Source: Corallococcus sp. EGB (GTDB lineage: Bacteria > Myxococcota > Myxococcia > Myxococcales > Myxococcaceae). Taken from it: a DNA stretch of 64,000 nt. The stretch's first letter is position 1. The number at the start of each line of letters is the position of its first letter. The stretch is from the NCBI RefSeq assembly GCF_019968905.1, contig NZ_CP079946.1, positions 4,216,001-4,280,000 of the forward strand, read 5' to 3'. Below are positions 24,935 to 33,106 of the stretch, one piece after another. The notes beneath the pieces are model-generated. The model searched no databases and was not told the DNA's origin. It saw nothing but the letters and a program-made list of their open reading frames with translations. The translations under genes and the position numbers were made by a program.

Positions 24935-25056
24935 GTAAGGGGAGTAGTTCCCGCCCGGCAGCGAGGGGCGGAGGGGAGCTCGACACACTGGCTGGTGACA
25001 GCCCGGGCCCCCATCTCGCGAAGCGCGAGACGAACGAGACCTTCGGACAGGGATTC
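24935..25056 (+). ncRNA. yybP-ykoY manganese riboswitch
   Basis: Both conserved manganese-sensing loops are present in order. L1 is AAGGGGAGTAG (24937-24947) and L3 is GAACGAGACCTTCG (about 25032-25045). Between them are a GC-rich arm, the family element CTGGCTGGTGACAGCCCGG, and the hairpin TCTCGCG-AA-GCGCGAGA just before L3. This aptamer binds Mn2+ (and senses pH in some bacteria), and switches on Mn exporters. The next gene, a GDT1-family exporter, is a classic target. About 95 nt remain to the start codon for the expression platform; no classical terminator with a T tract is visible, so translational control is likely. Confidence 0.88.
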
Positions 25057-25151
25057 AATGCTCCCTGGCCGAGGTCCGTCGTGCGCGCTCCTCCCTGAAG
25101 CGCTCCCCCCCACGACCCCCTCCGCGCCAGGAACCGGGAAGAGGTGCCGTC

Positions 25152-25724
25152 GTGTCTTTGGAAGCCATTGTCGGATCATTCGTCCTCGTCGCCGCCAGCG
25201 AGATGGGCGACAAGACGCAGCTCCTGGCGTTCTCGCTCGCGTCCAAGTTCCGCAAGCCGTGGGTGGTGCTGGGCGGCATCTTCGTGGCCACGGTGGCCAA
25301 CCACGCGCTGGCGTCGTCGGTGGGCACGTGGGTGTCCACGCACGTCCCCGCGCGGGTGATGGCGCTGGTGCTGGCGGTGCTGTTCCTGGGCTTCGGCCTG
25401 TGGACGCTCAAGCCCGACACGCTGGACGAGGACAACGGCAAGCCCCCGCGCTTTGGCGCCTTCCTCACCACGGTGGTCCTCTTCTTCATGGCGGAGATGG
25501 GGGACAAGACGCAGCTGGCCACCATGGCGGTCGCCGCGCGCTACCAGGCGCCCGTGCTGGTGACGCTGGGGACCACGCTGGGGATGCTGGTGTCGGACGG
25601 CCTCGCGGTGTTTCTGGGCGACCGGCTGTCCGGCAAGGTGAACATGAAGTACATGCGATGGGGGACCGCCGTGCTCTTCTTCCTCTTCGGCCTCGTGTCG
25701 CTCTGGACGGCCTGGCGCGGCTGA
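25152..25724 (+). CDS. GDT1/TMEM165 (UPF0016) family Mn2+ exporter
   Basis: A 190-aa protein (GTG start) with six membrane segments. It contains the two signature motifs of the family, E-M-G-D-K-T at 17-22 and again at 115-120, in an inverted-repeat arrangement. Bacterial homologues (MneA type) export manganese. The upstream yybP-ykoY riboswitch supports this: high Mn2+ should turn it on. It is convergent with the alcohol dehydrogenase gene. Confidence 0.9.
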   Translation: MSLEAIVGSFVLVAASEMGDKTQLLAFSLASKFRKPWVVLGGIFVATVANHALASSVGTWVSTHVPARVMALVLAVLFLGFGLWTLKPDTLDEDNGKPPRFGAFLTTVVLFFMAEMGDKTQLATMAVAARYQAPVLVTLGTTLGMLVSDGLAVFLGDRLSGKVNMKYMRWGTAVLFFLFGLVSLWTAWRG

Positions 25725-25738
25725 CGCCCGTGGCGAGG

Positions 25739-25767
25739 GCCCCGGCGCGCTCACTCGCCGCCGGGGC
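25739..25767. terminator. bidirectional hairpin between convergent genes
   Basis: GCCCCGGCG (25739-25747) and CGCCGGGGC (25759-25767) form a perfect 9-bp stem with an 11-nt loop between the ends of the Mn exporter and the alcohol dehydrogenase genes. There is no T tract. Confidence 0.45.
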
Positions 25768-25781
25768 TTGCCGCGTGACGC

Positions 25782-26825
25782 CTACTTCAGGCTCTTCGTG
25801 TCGATGACGAAGCGGTAGCGCACGTCGTTCTTGAGCATGCGCTCGTAGGCCTCGTTGATCTTCTGGATGGGGATGACCTCCACGTCCGCGGCAACCTGGT
25901 GCTTCGCGCAGAAGTCGAGCATCTCCTGCGTCTCGCGGATGCCGCCAATCATCGAGCCGCCCAGCTTGAGCCGGCGGGGGATGAGCGAGAAGGCCGCCAG
26001 CGGCGTGGGGTTCTCCGGCGCGCCGACGAGGATCATCGTGCCGTCCGTCTTCAGCAGGCTCAGGTAGGCGTTGTAGTCATGCTGCGCGGAGACGGTGTCC
26101 AGGATGAAGTCGAACGCGCGGCGCAGCTTCTTGAACGTCGCCTTGTCGGACGTGGCCTCGAAGTGCGCGGCGCCCAGCGCGAGCGCGTCATCGCGCTTGG
26201 ACGGCGAGGTGCTCAGCACCGTCACCTCCGCGCCCATCGCCTTGGCCAGCTTCACGGCCATGTGGCCCAGGCCGCCCAGGCCCACCACGGCCAGCTTGCT
26301 GCCGGGCTTCACGCCGTAATAGCGCAGCGGCGAGTACGTGGTGATGCCCGCGCACAACAGCGGCGCGGCGCGGTCCAGGGGGATGCCCTCCGGGATGCGC
26401 AGCACGTACTTCGCGTCCACGGTGATGCGGGTCGAGTAGCCGCCGTAGGTGGGGTGGCCGTCATGGTCCCGGCCGTTGTAGGTGTTCACCGCGCCCTGGT
26501 CGCAGTACTGCTCGTCACCCTTGAGGCACTGGGGGCACTCGCGGCAGGAGTCCACGAAGCAGCCCACGCCCACGGTGTCGCCCATCTTGAAGGTCGTGAC
26601 GGCGCTGCCCACCTGGGACACCTTGCCCACGATTTCGTGGCCCGGGACCATGGGGAACAGGGCGCCGCCCCACTCGTCGCGGGCCTGATGGATGTCGGAG
26701 TGGCACACGCCGCAATACTGGATGTCGATGAGCACGTCCTGGGGGCGCGGCTCGCGGCGCTCCACGGTGAAGGGGCCGAGCGCGGCCTTCGCGCTGGGGG
26801 CGGCATAGGCAGGAGTGGTAGGCAA
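25782..26825 (-). CDS. zinc-dependent alcohol dehydrogenase (YahK/CAD-type)
   Basis: A 347-aa protein with catalytic zinc ligands C41 and H63 ('GVCHSDIH', 'VPGHEIVG'). The structural zinc cysteines are C94, C97, C100 and C108 ('CRECPQC...QYC'). The Rossmann motif is 'VVGLGGLGHMAVKLAKAMG'. The 'YNGRDHDGHPTYGGYS' segment is typical of the NADP(H)-dependent YahK/cinnamyl-alcohol dehydrogenase group, which reduces a broad range of aldehydes. It is cytoplasmic and divergent from the DUF1579 gene across 147 bp. Confidence 0.9.
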   Translation of the reverse strand: MPTTPAYAAPSAKAALGPFTVERREPRPQDVLIDIQYCGVCHSDIHQARDEWGGALFPMVPGHEIVGKVSQVGSAVTTFKMGDTVGVGCFVDSCRECPQCLKGDEQYCDQGAVNTYNGRDHDGHPTYGGYSTRITVDAKYVLRIPEGIPLDRAAPLLCAGITTYSPLRYYGVKPGSKLAVVGLGGLGHMAVKLAKAMGAEVTVLSTSPSKRDDALALGAAHFEATSDKATFKKLRRAFDFILDTVSAQHDYNAYLSLLKTDGTMILVGAPENPTPLAAFSLIPRRLKLGGSMIGGIRETQEMLDFCAKHQVAADVEVIPIQKINEAYERMLKNDVRYRFVIDTKSLK

Positions 26826-26972
26826 GGAAGGCTCCAGGGGAAAGCGAGACAGGGGGCTTGCCGGGCGCCGGCCCGCAAGCGGGGCGGCAATCTAATGGCG
26901 CCACTGCGTTCGTGCCGGCTGAACGTGATGCGCAGTGGATTTGCCCGGGAGCGCACGGGAGACTGGGCGCCC

Positions 26973-27473
26973 ATGAGCCAGGAACGTCTGCAGCAATCCC
27001 TGTCCGCCGGTCCCCATCACCTCCTCTCCCAACTGGTCGGCTCGTGGGAGGGAGTCGCGCGCACGTGGTTCCAGCCCGACAAGGTGGAGGACGAATCGCC
27101 CAGCTCCGGCACCTTCCGGAGCGTGCTCGACGGACGCTTCGTGGTGTACGAGTACACGTCCGCTTTTGGAGGCAAGCCGCTGTCCGGCATCGCGACGCTG
27201 GGACACCATCTGGACCAGGGGCGGTTCACCATGGCGTGGGTGGACACCTTCCACGTCGGCACGGACATCATGACGCTGCAGGGAGAGCCCGGGGGGGACG
27301 ACCGCTTCTCCGTGACGGGCAGCTACTTCATCGGCGAGCAGTCACCCCGCTGGGGCTGGCGCGTGGACATCGACGTGGCCGGTCCGGATGCGCTGGTCAT
27401 CACGCACTTCAACATCCAGCCGGGAGAGGCGCCGCAGAAGGCCATTGAAATCCAATACAAGCGGCGGGGTTGA
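26973..27473 (+). CDS. DUF1579 family protein
   Basis: A 166-aa protein. It is recognisable by 'LVGSWEGVARTWFQPDK', 'SGTFRSVLDGRFVVYEYTS' and a C-terminal beta pattern ending 'AIEIQYKRR', the calycin-like layout of DUF1579 proteins. No signal peptide. The function of the family is unknown; a ligand-binding barrel is likely. The start was chosen at the ATG after GGGCGCCC. Longer frames upstream read through the divergent promoter. Confidence 0.75.
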   Translation: MSQERLQQSLSAGPHHLLSQLVGSWEGVARTWFQPDKVEDESPSSGTFRSVLDGRFVVYEYTSAFGGKPLSGIATLGHHLDQGRFTMAWVDTFHVGTDIMTLQGEPGGDDRFSVTGSYFIGEQSPRWGWRVDIDVAGPDALVITHFNIQPGEAPQKAIEIQYKRRG

Positions 27474-27565
27474 GGGGGGCGTCCCAAAGGGGCACGTTTC
27501 GTGATTTCCATTTTAATCCATGGGGGCCGCGCGCTTCGCCGGCATTGCCCGAAAGGCGTCTGCCC

Positions 27566-27850
27566 ATGCGATTGAAGATGGTTGTCGCCAGCCTTGGGTT
27601 TGGTTCGCTCCTGATGGCCTGCGGCGGGATGGAGGGCGAGGGCGTTGCGCAGGACGACGGCGCTTCGCTGGCCACCACCGAGCAGGGGCTCTGTGATGGG
27701 TATGCCAAGGGTGCCCGTAGGTGTTCCGTCAAGTGCACTTCCACCAGCACCTGGGTGATTCTCAACGACTCTGTTCCCGAGGGCGGATGCCAGGCCAAGG
27801 CCGACTCCGTTTGCGGCCGCCCCGCCTACGGCGCCTGCTGGAGCTTCTGA
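27566..27850 (+). CDS. small Cys-rich lipoprotein
   Basis: A 94-aa protein with a lipoprotein signal (lipobox 'LLMAC', C19). The mature part has six Cys (LCDGY, RRCSVKC, GGCQ, SVCG, GACWSF) within about 50 residues, pointing to three disulfides. The 'TTEQGLCDGYA' junction resembles the N-terminal part of other small myxobacterial secreted proteins. No function is recognised. Its 3' end overlaps that of the convergent methyltransferase gene by 25 bp. Confidence 0.65.
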   Translation: MRLKMVVASLGFGSLLMACGGMEGEGVAQDDGASLATTEQGLCDGYAKGARRCSVKCTSTSTWVILNDSVPEGGCQAKADSVCGRPAYGACWSF

Positions 27851-28398
27851 GCCAGAAGCCGCGCCTCGTGACGTCCGGCGTCCGTCCAGTCCTCGCTGAA
27901 TGAAAGGAATTGGAGCCCCGGGAGTAGGGTGGGCAGTTCACCCTCCTCCAGGAGGAAGCGCGCGGACGGGTGCGGATGGCGTTGCAGGTTGCGCCGGGTG
28001 GGCTGGGCGAAGACGAACAGCCCGCCCGGTGCGAGCAGCTGTGGCACGGCGGCCAGGAGCGGCCGCCAGAGGTAGCTCAGACATACGACCAGGTCGAACG
28101 GACCGGGCGGCGGCGCGTCGGATTCCAGGTCCAGGCGCACGCACGTGAGGGATACGCCCGCTTCGCGCGCCAGGGTTTCCGCCTGCGCCAGCGCCACGTC
28201 GGAGATGTCCACCAGGGTCACCTCCAGCCCGCGCCGTGCGAGCCAGCACGCGTCCTGGCCCGAGCCGCCAGCCAGGTCCAACGCCCGCCCCTTCCGGGGC
28301 AGCCGGTCCTCGAACGAGCGGAGGAAGGCAGACGGCTCCCGCGGCGCGGAGGACCGCTGGTGCTTGTCGTTCCAGCGCTGGCGATCCTCCTGGGACAT
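27826..28398 (-). CDS. SAM-dependent methyltransferase (TehB-like)
   Basis: A 190-aa class I methyltransferase: motif I 'RALDLAGGSGQDACWLARRG', the acidic end of strand 2 'VTLVDIS', then 'PFDLVVCLSYLWRPLL' and 'LAPGGLFVFAQPT'. The N-terminal 'WNDKHQ' start resembles TehB/thiopurine methyltransferase-like enzymes. The substrate is unknown. It lies 10 bp downstream of the ICL/PEPM gene on the same strand, so the two probably share an mRNA. Confidence 0.8.
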   Translation of the reverse strand: MSQEDRQRWNDKHQRSSAPREPSAFLRSFEDRLPRKGRALDLAGGSGQDACWLARRGLEVTLVDISDVALAQAETLAREAGVSLTCVRLDLESDAPPPGPFDLVVCLSYLWRPLLAAVPQLLAPGGLFVFAQPTRRNLQRHPHPSARFLLEEGELPTLLPGLQFLSFSEDWTDAGRHEARLLAQKLQQAP

Positions 28399-28408
28399 GG
28401 CGCGGTTC

Positions 28409-29224
28409 CTACTTCCGGGTCATCAGCCCGTTGAGGGACGGATAGCTGGCGGCGGCTTCGAACAGGCTCGCGGAGTGTCCTTCTCGGAGGAAGGTGGAGG
28501 CGAGCGCTCCGGCCCGGCCCCAGAGGGACTCCGCGATGGCGGAGCCGGCGCTGAGCCGCCGCACGCCCAGGCGCAGGAGCTCCACCGGAGCGGGGAGTCC
28601 CTGCCGCGCGAGCACGTTCACCGGCAGCGAGGTGCCCCGGGTGATGGCCTGGATCTCGGCCGCGTCCGTGATGCCCGCGGCGAAGAGGCCATCCGCGCCG
28701 GCCTGCTGGTAGCGGGCGGCACGGGCCAGGGTCTCCTCGACGCGGCGCTCGGGCGGCACGAGCTTGCGCAGGTAGACGTCCGTGCGCGCGTTGACGAAGA
28801 CATCCACGCCCAGGCGCGTGCCGGCCTGCTTCACGCGTTCAATCTTCGCGGCGAGCAGCTCCGGAGGACCGTTGCCGTCCTCCAGGTTGCAGCCCACGGC
28901 GCCCTCGGCCAGGAGGCGGGCCACGTTCTCCGCGGCGGTGGCCGGATCCTCCGAGTAGCCCGCTTCGGCGTCCACGGTGAGGGGGACCTGGATGGCGCGG
29001 GCGATGGCGCGCACCGTGTGGACGAGCGCGTCGATGGGCAGCGCGTTGCCGTCGGGGTAGCCCAGCGCCCAGGCGACGCCGGCGCTGGTGGTGGCGATGG
29101 CCTTCGCGCCGAGGCTCTCGAAGAGGCGGGCGCTGCCGGCATCCCAGGCGTTCGGGAGCACGAGCAGCTCAGCGCCCTGGTGCAGCGCGCGGAAGGTGAG
29201 GGCGGTGTCGGGACGGGAGGTCAT
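28409..29224 (-). CDS. isocitrate lyase/PEP mutase superfamily protein
   Basis: A 271-aa protein with the TIM-barrel signatures of this family: 'LVLPNAWDAGSARLFESLG', 'PLTVDAEAGYSED', 'CNLEDGNG' and 'VFVNARTDVYL'. The classical ICL catalytic 'KKCGH' loop is absent, which puts it with the PEP-mutase/oxaloacetate-hydrolase-like subgroup (often annotated as carboxyphosphonoenolpyruvate mutase-like). The substrate is not predictable. It lies between the alkylation-repair genes and the methyltransferase on the minus strand. Confidence 0.8.
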   Translation of the reverse strand: MTSRPDTALTFRALHQGAELLVLPNAWDAGSARLFESLGAKAIATTSAGVAWALGYPDGNALPIDALVHTVRAIARAIQVPLTVDAEAGYSEDPATAAENVARLLAEGAVGCNLEDGNGPPELLAAKIERVKQAGTRLGVDVFVNARTDVYLRKLVPPERRVEETLARAARYQQAGADGLFAAGITDAAEIQAITRGTSLPVNVLARQGLPAPVELLRLGVRRLSAGSAIAESLWGRAGALASTFLREGHSASLFEAAASYPSLNGLMTRK

Positions 29225-29256
29225 CTGTGGGCGCTCCGGTGACGGGTGAGAGGGAT

Positions 29257-29778
29257 TCAGGCGTGGGTCTGCTCATGACTCAGCAGCCAGCGTTTGCGTT
29301 CGAGGCCTCCTGCATAACCGGTGAGCGAGGCATTGGCACCGACAACGCGATGGCACGGGACGACGATGCTGATGGGATTGGCGCCATTGGCCAGACCCAC
29401 GGCGCGGATGGCCTTGGGTCGTCCGATGCGTTCGGCGAGCCGGCCGTAGGTGGTCGTCGTGCCGGCGGGGATTTCGCGGAGGGCGCGCCAGACCTCGCGT
29501 TGGAAGGGTGTGCCGCCGGTCTCCACGGGGAGCGCGGCGATGGCGCCCAGGTCTCCGCGCAGATAGGCCTGGAGCGCGGAGGTGCGGCCGGCGGGGTCGC
29601 GCGCGGGCTCCAGGACGCAGCCGTTCTCGCCGTAGTGCAGGCGCAGGAGCCGGTGCATGCGGGCTTCGTAGCCCTCCCAGTCCAGCGCGCGCAGGCGGCC
29701 TTCCTCATCACAGACGAGGAGCGCTACGCCCGCGGGGGTGGGGGTGGAATCGATGAAGAAGCGCAGACGGTCAGGCAT
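29257..29778 (-). CDS. ogt: methylated-DNA--protein cysteine methyltransferase
   Basis: A 173-aa suicide DNA repair protein that removes O6-alkyl groups from guanine. The acceptor C142 lies in 'VVPCHRVVG', preceded by the arginine-finger helix ('ERIGRPKAIRAVGLANGANP'). Its start overlaps the 3' end of the Ada-AlkA gene by 8 bp, so the two are coupled. An upstream in-frame extension runs antiphase through that gene and is rejected. Confidence 0.9.
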   Translation of the reverse strand: MPDRLRFFIDSTPTPAGVALLVCDEEGRLRALDWEGYEARMHRLLRLHYGENGCVLEPARDPAGRTSALQAYLRGDLGAIAALPVETGGTPFQREVWRALREIPAGTTTTYGRLAERIGRPKAIRAVGLANGANPISIVVPCHRVVGANASLTGYAGGLERKRWLLSHEQTHA

Positions 29779-31270
29779 GGGCGTTCCGGCGGGAAGGGGT
29801 GAGGGCCGCGGCGGTCCAGAGGTGCTGGGCGGCATATGCTCGCCACGGGCTCCATGCTTCGGCGCGTCGCAGGAGCGCTTCGGGCGTGGGACGTGGGCCT
29901 CCGCTTTCCGTCGCGGCGCGAAGCAGGGCGACGTCGGAGGCGGGAAAGGCATCCGTCTCCCGGACGGCGCGGAGGGCGATGTACTGCGCGGTCCATTCGC
30001 CAATGCCGGGCAGGCGCGTGAAGCGGGCGACGGTGTCCGCGAGCGACGGACCGGGCTGGAACAGCGCCGGATCCGCCACGACCGCCGCGGCGAGCTGCGA
30101 GAGCGCCCGGGCCCGGGCGGCCGGCATGCCCATGCCGGTGAGGTCCGCCGAGGCGAGGACTTCGGGGCGGGGGAAGGCGCGCTGGAGCCGGTCATCGCCG
30201 GTGAGTGCCGGGTCCAGGCTGTCACCATGTGTGGCCATGAGCCGCTGGCCCAGCTGCCGCGCGGCGGCGGTCGACACCTGCTGACCCAGGATGGCGCGGA
30301 CCGCCAGCTCGAAGCCGTCCCAGCCACCCGGTGCGCGCAGGCCGGGACGCGCGGTGAGCAGGGGCGCGAGCAGGGCATCCGTCGACAGGTGCGCACGGAT
30401 GGCCTCCATGTCCGCGCCCACATCGAAGACGCGCCGGACCTGGGCGACGACGGAGGGCAGCATCCGCACGTCGCTGACACGCAGGGTGGCGCGCAGGGCA
30501 TCGAGGCCCGGATCGGGCGACACCGCCACGGCTCCCTGACCCCAGGAGTTCGTGAAGGTGCGCAGGTAGCGTCCGGGCTCGACGTGCTCCATTCCGGTGA
30601 GCGCGCGGGCCGTCAGCCACGCCACCAGCGCGTCCCAGTCGTAGGGAGGCCGGTAGGGGATGAGCAGCGTCACCTCGGGGACGGCGGACGCCGAGGGCGC
30701 CGTGCGGGTGCGGCGGAGGACGCCCGGGGGGCGGCCGTAGAGCGACTGGAAGACGGCGTTGAAGCGCCGCACGCTGCCGAAGCCCGACGCGAGGGCGACC
30801 TCGGCCATGGACAGGGAGGTCTCGTGGATGAGCTGGCGGGCGAAGAGCACGCGCCGCGTCTGGGCCACGGCCAGGGGGGATGCTCCCAGGTGCTGCTGGA
30901 AGAGCCGCCGCAGCTGCCGGTCCCCGACGCCGAGCCGGCCCGCCAGGACCTCCACGCTGGCCTCCTCGGCGTCGAGCAGGCCGTCCGCAATGAGGGCCAG
31001 GGCGCGCGAGACGGTGGCGGAGGTCCCGCGCCAGGGGGCCAGGGTGGGGGACGTCTCGGGGCGGCAGCGCAAGCACGGCCGGAAGCCGGCCTCCTGGGCC
31101 GCGGCGGCGGTGGGGTAGAACGTGCAGTTCTCGAAGCGGGGTGCGCGGGCCGGGCAGATGGGGCGGCAGTAGATGCGCGTCGTCTTCACGGCGGTGAAGA
31201 ACCGCCCGTCGAAGCGGGAGTCCCGCGTCGTCAGCGCGCGGTAGCAGGCGGTGGGGTCCAGGCCGTCCAT
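29771..31270 (-). CDS. Ada N-domain / AraC-HTH / AlkA glycosylase fusion
   Basis: A 499-aa protein joining three modules. Residues 5-75 are the Ada methyl-phosphotriester domain, with Zn cysteines C35, C39, C66 and C69 spaced exactly as in E. coli Ada; C35 is the expected methyl acceptor. Residues 85-190 are an AraC-type DNA-binding domain ('VEVLAGRLGVGDRQLRRLF', 'VALASGFGSVRRFNAVF'). Residues 200-490 are an AlkA-type 3-methyladenine glycosylase with helix-hairpin-helix 'LPGIGEWTAQYIALRA' and catalytic Asp in 'FPASDVALL'. It should sense methylation, activate transcription and excise alkylated bases, with Ogt encoded next to it. Confidence 0.9.
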   Translation of the reverse strand: MDGLDPTACYRALTTRDSRFDGRFFTAVKTTRIYCRPICPARAPRFENCTFYPTAAAAQEAGFRPCLRCRPETSPTLAPWRGTSATVSRALALIADGLLDAEEASVEVLAGRLGVGDRQLRRLFQQHLGASPLAVAQTRRVLFARQLIHETSLSMAEVALASGFGSVRRFNAVFQSLYGRPPGVLRRTRTAPSASAVPEVTLLIPYRPPYDWDALVAWLTARALTGMEHVEPGRYLRTFTNSWGQGAVAVSPDPGLDALRATLRVSDVRMLPSVVAQVRRVFDVGADMEAIRAHLSTDALLAPLLTARPGLRAPGGWDGFELAVRAILGQQVSTAAARQLGQRLMATHGDSLDPALTGDDRLQRAFPRPEVLASADLTGMGMPAARARALSQLAAAVVADPALFQPGPSLADTVARFTRLPGIGEWTAQYIALRAVRETDAFPASDVALLRAATESGGPRPTPEALLRRAEAWSPWRAYAAQHLWTAAALTPSRRNAHA

Positions 31271-31370
31271 GGGGGAAAGCTCACACGCCGGGCCCCGGAT
31301 GTCTGGCCGTTTTCGGACGTGGACGTGGGGCCGCCATGGAGCCCCCGGAGGCCATGGTCAGAACGAAAAA

Positions 31371-31406
31371 AGCCCCGGAATCACTTGGGAAAGTGACTCC
31401 GGGGCT
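31371..31406 (-). terminator. intrinsic terminator of the tRNA gene
   Basis: On the minus strand, just after the tRNA, AGCCCCGGA and TCCGGGGCT arms with an inner paired segment (TCACTT/AAGTGA) form a strong hairpin followed by six T residues (31366-31371). This is the clearest Rho-independent terminator in the window. Confidence 0.85.
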
Positions 31407-31412
31407 GCTCAG

Positions 31413-31486
31413 TGGCCAGGGTCAGACTTGAACTGACTACCTGCGGATTATGAGACCGCCGCTCTAACCAGGTGAGCTACCTGGCC
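31413..31486 (-). tRNA. tRNA with CAU anticodon (elongator Met, possibly Ile2)
   Basis: The 74-nt cloverleaf is complete. The 7-bp acceptor stem is GGCCAGG/CCTGGCC, with D stem GCTC/GAGC, anticodon loop CTCATAA (anticodon CAU), variable loop AGGTA, T stem GTCAG/CTGAC with loop TTCAAGT, and discriminator A73. The G1:C72 pair excludes the initiator tRNA. The anticodon stem has a U31-U39 mismatch. CCA is not encoded. CAU fits elongator Met or the lysidine-modified Ile2; Met is favoured but not proven. Confidence 0.9.
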
Positions 31487-31657
31487 GTGAAGCCCCGCCC
31501 GTATACCGGGCCAGGGCCGTGACCGCAAGAACTTCAAACGGGGGGCTGGAGGGTGCCTGACATGCGGTCGGGAGGAGAGCGCGTTTTTCCCGCGTTCGGC
31601 TCGGCCTCCTGCGCAGAGGCCAGCTTGAGCGTGTCCAGCCCCCCTAGAATGGGGCCC

Positions 31658-32584
31658 ATGCCCGTACCGGATTACCAAGCCCTGATGCTTCCGCTCCTGG
31701 AGCGGCTCGCGGATGGGAAGGAACACCTCGTCCGCGAGGTGCGTGAGGCCGTGGCCACCTCACTGAACCTGTCTGAGGCGGATCGCGCCGAACTGCTGCC
31801 CAGTGGCAAACAGGCCGTCTTCGACAATCGCCTTGGATGGGCCAAGACGTACATGGACAAGGCCGGGCTGCTGCGATCGGTACGCCGTGGCGTGTATCAG
31901 ATCACCGAGCGAGGCAAGGGCGTGCTCGCAAGAAAGCCCACGGCACTGGACACGAACATCCTGATGCAGTTCGAGGGGTTCAAGGATTTCATCGTTCGCA
32001 GCAACGATGAGGTCGACGCCGTAGTGCCCGAGCCTTCCAAAGGGGAGCCGGTCGCGGCTCCAGCCATCACTCCTGAGGAAGCACTCGAACGCGCGTACAA
32101 GGACCTCCGCAAGAAGACAGAGGCGGAGCTGTTGGCCACGACGCTGCAGGCAAGTCCACGGTTCTTCGAGCGCTTGGTGGTCGAACTCCTGGTGAAGATG
32201 GGGTACGGCGGTTCGCTGGAGGATGCAGGGAAGGCACTTGGCCGCAGCCACGACGGCGGTGTGGATGGGATGATCAAGGAGGACCATCTGGGCCTGGATG
32301 TCATCTACATCCAGGCCAAGCGCTGGCAGAACACCGTGGGGCGGCCCGAGGTCCAGGGCTTCGCGGGGACGCTGGAAGGTGAGCGCGCGCGCAAGGGCGT
32401 CTTCATCACAACCTCCACCTTTTCCAGGGAGGCGCGTGAATATGTGGCGCGTATCGACAAGAAGATCGTCCTCATCGATGGCGCGCAGCTCTCTGGGCTC
32501 ATGTTCGATTTTGGTATCGGCGTGAACGCGGTGAGCGCCTACGAACTCAAGCGCGTGGACTCTGATTTCTTCTCCGAGGAATAG
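31658..32584 (+). CDS. mrr: Mrr-type restriction endonuclease (type IV)
   Basis: A 308-aa protein. Residues 5-95 are the Mrr N-terminal winged-helix domain ('LTERGKGVLA'-like end 'QITERGKGVLARKP'). Residues 155-295 are the Mrr catalytic domain of the PD-(D/E)XK fold: 'FFERLVVELLVKMGYGGS', 'HDGGVDGMI' (D203) and Q219-A-K221, then 'GVFITTSTFSREA'. Mrr cleaves methylated foreign DNA. Codon use is less GC-rich than in flanking genes, and decayed fragments follow it, suggesting an acquired segment. Confidence 0.9.
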   Translation: MPVPDYQALMLPLLERLADGKEHLVREVREAVATSLNLSEADRAELLPSGKQAVFDNRLGWAKTYMDKAGLLRSVRRGVYQITERGKGVLARKPTALDTNILMQFEGFKDFIVRSNDEVDAVVPEPSKGEPVAAPAITPEEALERAYKDLRKKTEAELLATTLQASPRFFERLVVELLVKMGYGGSLEDAGKALGRSHDGGVDGMIKEDHLGLDVIYIQAKRWQNTVGRPEVQGFAGTLEGERARKGVFITTSTFSREAREYVARIDKKIVLIDGAQLSGLMFDFGIGVNAVSAYELKRVDSDFFSEE

Positions 32585-32606
32585 GCACATCGCCATGCCC
32601 CCCATC

Positions 32607-32772
32607 ACCTCCGGGCCGCAGGGCTCGCGTTGGTCGCCCAGCGCAAGAAGCTCTTCGTCGCGGACGACGGAGCGGACACGGTGGCGGTGTACGCGGTGGA
32701 TGCGCTTCTCTCCGACAAGGAGGAACTGAAGCCGGTGCGCACAGTAGAGGTGCCCGACGCGCCCGCACCCCT
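32607..32772 (+). pseudogene. fragment of a beta-propeller/lipoprotein gene
   Basis: One plus-strand frame reads '...LALVAQRKKLFVADDGADTVAVYAVDALL' (shown in pieces) and 'PVRTVEVPDAPAPL'. This is the pattern of an NHL/YVTN-type blade from a longer protein. There is no start, and the match ends near 32772 where the antisense immunity-gene remnant begins. It appears to be about 55 codons left by a recombination event. Confidence 0.4.
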
Positions 32773-33106
32773 CGCTGAAGGAGTCATCCAGAAATGCCAG
32801 CCACTCGCGGTAGCTCATTCCCATGCCGGGCGAGTGGAAGGGGCAGGCGAGGTCGTCGAGGAGGGCCGCTTCGAGAGCGCCAGCATCCGCATGCGCGGCG
32901 ACGAAGCGCTACAGTTCGTCGACGAGCTGCTCGAGATCCTCCGTCTCGCTCCAGGTGGCCCAATCGCGGACGTTCTCCTTCATGTCGGGCCAGTTGAGCT
33001 CGGCGTCCCGGTGGAAGCGCCGAAGGAAGAAATCCCTGAGGGTCGGGTAGGCGTGCTCATCACAGGGTCGGGAAGGCGGTGTTGACGAAGAAGGTCCAGC
33101 TACCAT
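32771..33106 (-). pseudogene. contact-dependent-inhibition immunity gene broken by an in-frame stop
   Basis: The frame reads 'DEHAYPTLRDFFLRRFHRDAEL', then 'NWPDM...VRDWATWSETEDLEQLVDEL', then TAG (32909-32911), and in the same frame 'RFVAAHADAGALEAALLDDL' and 'GMSYREWLAFLDDSF'. This is the order of motifs of CdiI-type immunity proteins (YPxLRDFF at the start, GMSYREWL at the end). The stop codon splits the gene. The expected start just after the toxin stop is out of frame by one base, and the 3' end is fused to unrelated sequence. It should be non-functional. Confidence 0.6.

Noticed and set aside
29779..30501. N-terminal extension of Ogt by about 240 residues
   Set aside because: The extension is out of phase with the strongly supported Ada-AlkA gene on the same strand and has no domain; the shorter start begins at the normal Ogt N-terminus.
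31366..31406. Hairpin after the AlkA gene as part of a mobile-element end
   Set aside because: The T tract on the minus strand right after the tRNA makes it an ordinary intrinsic terminator.
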